Origin: Pseudozobellia sp. WGM2
Lineage (GTDB): Bacteria; Bacteroidota; Bacteroidia; Flavobacteriales; Flavobacteriaceae
Assembly: GCF_017810075.1 (NCBI RefSeq)
Contig: NZ_JADNYK010000003.1
Span: forward strand, 124,001-188,000
Direction of reading: 5' to 3'
Length of the DNA: 64,000 bases
This document shows positions 62,345-64,000 of the stretch, piece after piece (within the stretch, counting starts at the first letter, position 1; every line of letters starts with the position of its first letter). The notes under the pieces were generated by a model that had not been told where the DNA came from, searched no databases, and worked only from the letters and a program-made list of their open reading frames with translations. The translations under genes were made by a program, and so were the position numbers.

Positions 62345-63700
62345 TTATTGTGTTGAATCTTCTTCACCCATGTAATCTTGAACGGTTCTAAAACCGATAT
62401 AACTACGGGCCGAATCAGCATATTCATAATCTCTTGTGCTCACTTGTAGGAAATAAGCAACATCTTTCCAAGAACCGCCGCGAATTACTTTTCTAGCGTT
62501 GGCGCCATCACCTCCGTTAGGGTTCATCGTTGAAACGAATTCGTAAGAGTTCGGGTCGTAGGTAGAATTGGTCCACTCTGATACATTACCCGCCATATTG
62601 TACAGGTTAAAGTCGTTAGGCTCATAAGATTTCGCTTCAACAGTATATAATGCTGCATCGGCTGCATAATCGCCCCTTTGCGGCTTGAAGTTGGCCATAA
62701 AGCAACCTGTGTCACTTATAACATAAGGACCACCCCAAGGGTAAGTTCCTCCTTCGATACCACCTCTGGCAGCATACTCCCACTCCGCTTCGGTAGGTAA
62801 CCTGAACTGGTTTACAAACTGCTTACCTTTACTTTTCTGATCATCGTTCTTGAACTTAGTTCTCCAATTACAAAAGGCTCTTGCCTGTGCCCAAGAAACA
62901 CCCACTACAGGGTAATCGCTATACGCATCGTGCCAGAAATAATCGTTATGCATTGGCTCGTTATAAGAATATTCGAAATCACGGATCCAAACTGTAGTAT
63001 CAGGATAAATCTCTAACTCTTCTTGACGGATAAAGTCTTTTCTACTACCCTTTCTTGAACGAGCGGCAGCTTCGATATCCATCCAGCTATACTTATATTT
63101 CAATTTTGTTACATCGACTGTACGTTGGCCATTATAAGATTCCTCCTCTGGAATATAAAGCGAATCCATAACTTCGGTATAGTATTCATCTGGGTAATCT
63201 GAAATATCCCAAATAAGATCTTGGTCTTTATTGAGACCTCTACCCTCAAAACCAGTTTCGCCCATACCGGCATAATTATCCAGCATGTACTTATCGTATG
63301 CAGAAAGTCTAGTCGTATCGGCATCTTTAAATGCGTATTCACCAATACCTCCATCTTCTGGCCCTAGACCCAATTCATCTGCCAAAACGGCTAATCGCGT
63401 TCTTGTGATGGAATCTTGCACCCATTCTACGAACTGGCGATACTCGCTATTCGTAATCTCGGTATCATCCATATAGAACGATCTGACCGTTACGGTCTTT
63501 GTTGGCGCGTTAAGAATTTTAGCTTGGTCTTCTTCAGATTTACCCATGATATAAGAACCTCTTGGAATGAGCTCCATCCCATAAGGTTTCTCAGGATACC
63601 ACTTTTTTCCTTGGGCCCCGACTAGCTCTCCCTTTGTTTTTGATCCGCAACTGCTGAGCAAAAAAACAAACGCTATAGATGATAACAATAGCTTTTTCAT
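62345..63700 (-). CDS. gldK: Gliding motility / type IX secretion lipoprotein GldK
   Basis: 451 residues. Lipobox LLSSC gives Cys18. An FGE-like fold follows: LIPRGSYIMGKSEEDQA, YMDDTEITNSEYRQFVEWV, NQFRLPTEAEWEYAARGGIEGGTYPWGG, LYNMAGNVSEWTNSTYD and VIRGGSWKDVAYFLQVSTRDY. No formylglycine-generating cysteines are present, as expected for GldK. It forms the outer-membrane-associated ring with GldN. It is first in the operon. No exact -7 box is seen in the 189 bases upstream. Confidence 0.95.
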   Translation of the reverse strand: MKKLLLSSIAFVFLLSSCGSKTKGELVGAQGKKWYPEKPYGMELIPRGSYIMGKSEEDQAKILNAPTKTVTVRSFYMDDTEITNSEYRQFVEWVQDSITRTRLAVLADELGLGPEDGGIGEYAFKDADTTRLSAYDKYMLDNYAGMGETGFEGRGLNKDQDLIWDISDYPDEYYTEVMDSLYIPEEESYNGQRTVDVTKLKYKYSWMDIEAAARSRKGSRKDFIRQEELEIYPDTTVWIRDFEYSYNEPMHNDYFWHDAYSDYPVVGVSWAQARAFCNWRTKFKNDDQKSKGKQFVNQFRLPTEAEWEYAARGGIEGGTYPWGGPYVISDTGCFMANFKPQRGDYAADAALYTVEAKSYEPNDFNLYNMAGNVSEWTNSTYDPNSYEFVSTMNPNGGDGANARKVIRGGSWKDVAYFLQVSTRDYEYADSARSYIGFRTVQDYMGEEDSTQ

Positions 63701-63889
63701 ACTTTAGGTTAAATTTCGATTCTGGTTATAAACTGCAAATACTATGATTTAATTCTACACTCTAAAACTGTGATTTATTTAAATTATTGTATGGACGGCA
63801 ATTATACTTTAATTTTTTTCGCATCCTCAATATTATCTATTCATGACTGCTAAAGCCCTAGTACAAAAGCCTTTTATATAGCAATGATT

Positions 63890-64000
63890 TTAGTTGAACC
63901 CTTTTTTATAGGCCTTTAACCATCTTTCTGGAATGTTCTGGTCGCATGCCTGTAAATAGTCAGTTTTTGTGCATGGTAATAACGCCACTGTATCGGTTTT
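63890..64000 (-). CDS. C-terminal 36 residues of a gene entering from the right (formimidoylglutamase/arginase-like?)
   Basis: An open minus-strand frame runs from the window edge to a TAA at 63890-63892. Its 36 codons include VALLPCTKTDY and QNIPERWLKAYKKG. The pattern LxPCxxxDY...xIPxRWxKxY resembles the C-terminus of flavobacterial formimidoylglutamase/arginase-family enzymes, which I recall near gldKLMN. That assignment is from memory of the family end and is tentative. The stop lies 189 bases upstream of gldK. Confidence 0.45.
   Translation of the reverse strand, partial: KTDTVALLPCTKTDYLQACDQNIPERWLKAYKKGFN

Overview
The window looks like chromosomal DNA from a marine member of the Flavobacteriaceae (Bacteroidota). 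The signs are a complete gldK-gldL-gldM-gldN block (gliding motility and type IX secretion), a SusC/SusD pair with a FecR/ECF-sigma regulator, TAnnTTTG-type promoter elements and moderately low G+C. There is also a HPPK-deoxynucleoside kinase fusion and many small lipoproteins. I see no insertion sequence, prophage, CRISPR array or rRNA operon. Coding density is high, and only one gap exceeds 300 bases (15145-15470).

Region 1 (1-20300) is mostly housekeeping. It holds the 3' part of clpX, a small alpha/beta hydrolase and a GH3-family adenylating enzyme. Next come a DUF2797 protein, an MDR oxidoreductase with a VTT membrane protein, and a PLP enzyme. An AsmA-like protein, a VUT-family queuosine-precursor transporter and a DUF5723/TSP3/OmpA outer-membrane protein follow. 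The region ends with sppA, the folK-dNK fusion, a SpoU methyltransferase, mutS, and tRNA-Gly(GCC) and tRNA-Leu(TAA).

Region 2 (20315-35804) is a PUL-like locus on the minus strand under a divergent ECF sigma factor. In transcription order it is fecR, susC, susD, sulfatase, FAD_oxidored lipoprotein, CstA-type carrier, SGNH esterase, SASA esterase, GMC oxidoreductase and gluconate-2-dehydrogenase-type subunit 3. From susC to the end, gaps are mostly 3-40 nt and one junction is a TAATG overlap. There is no glycoside hydrolase or polysaccharide lyase. The chemistry is desulfation, deacylation and oxidation. The SGNH esterase appears circularly permuted: its GDS serine block lies at the C-terminus.

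Region 3 (35808-46176) is a second minus-strand series. A four-gene operon resembles planctomycete clusters: a PSCyt1/PSD1 protein, a DUF1501 protein, a membrane cytochrome-c/LRR protein and an SDR dehydrogenase. Upstream of it lie an M20 amidohydrolase, a YceI protein, a Tat-exported Gfo/Idh/MocA oxidoreductase and a SUMF1-domain lipoprotein without the formylglycine-generating cysteines. Regions 2 and 3 together suggest uptake and oxidative processing of a sulfated, acylated glycan or glycoside, with electrons possibly passed to c-type haem proteins. That is inference.

Region 4 (46374-58867) holds a DUF2807 protein, a CPXCG protein, a Gfo/Idh/MocA oxidoreductase, a three-gene RND efflux operon, an LRR protein, an ABC-F ATPase, a DUF983 protein and a FAD oxidoreductase. 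Region 5 (58963-63700) is gldKLMN, closed by a strong terminator. The last 111 bases carry the C-terminal end of a minus-strand gene, possibly a formimidoylglutamase/arginase-family enzyme.
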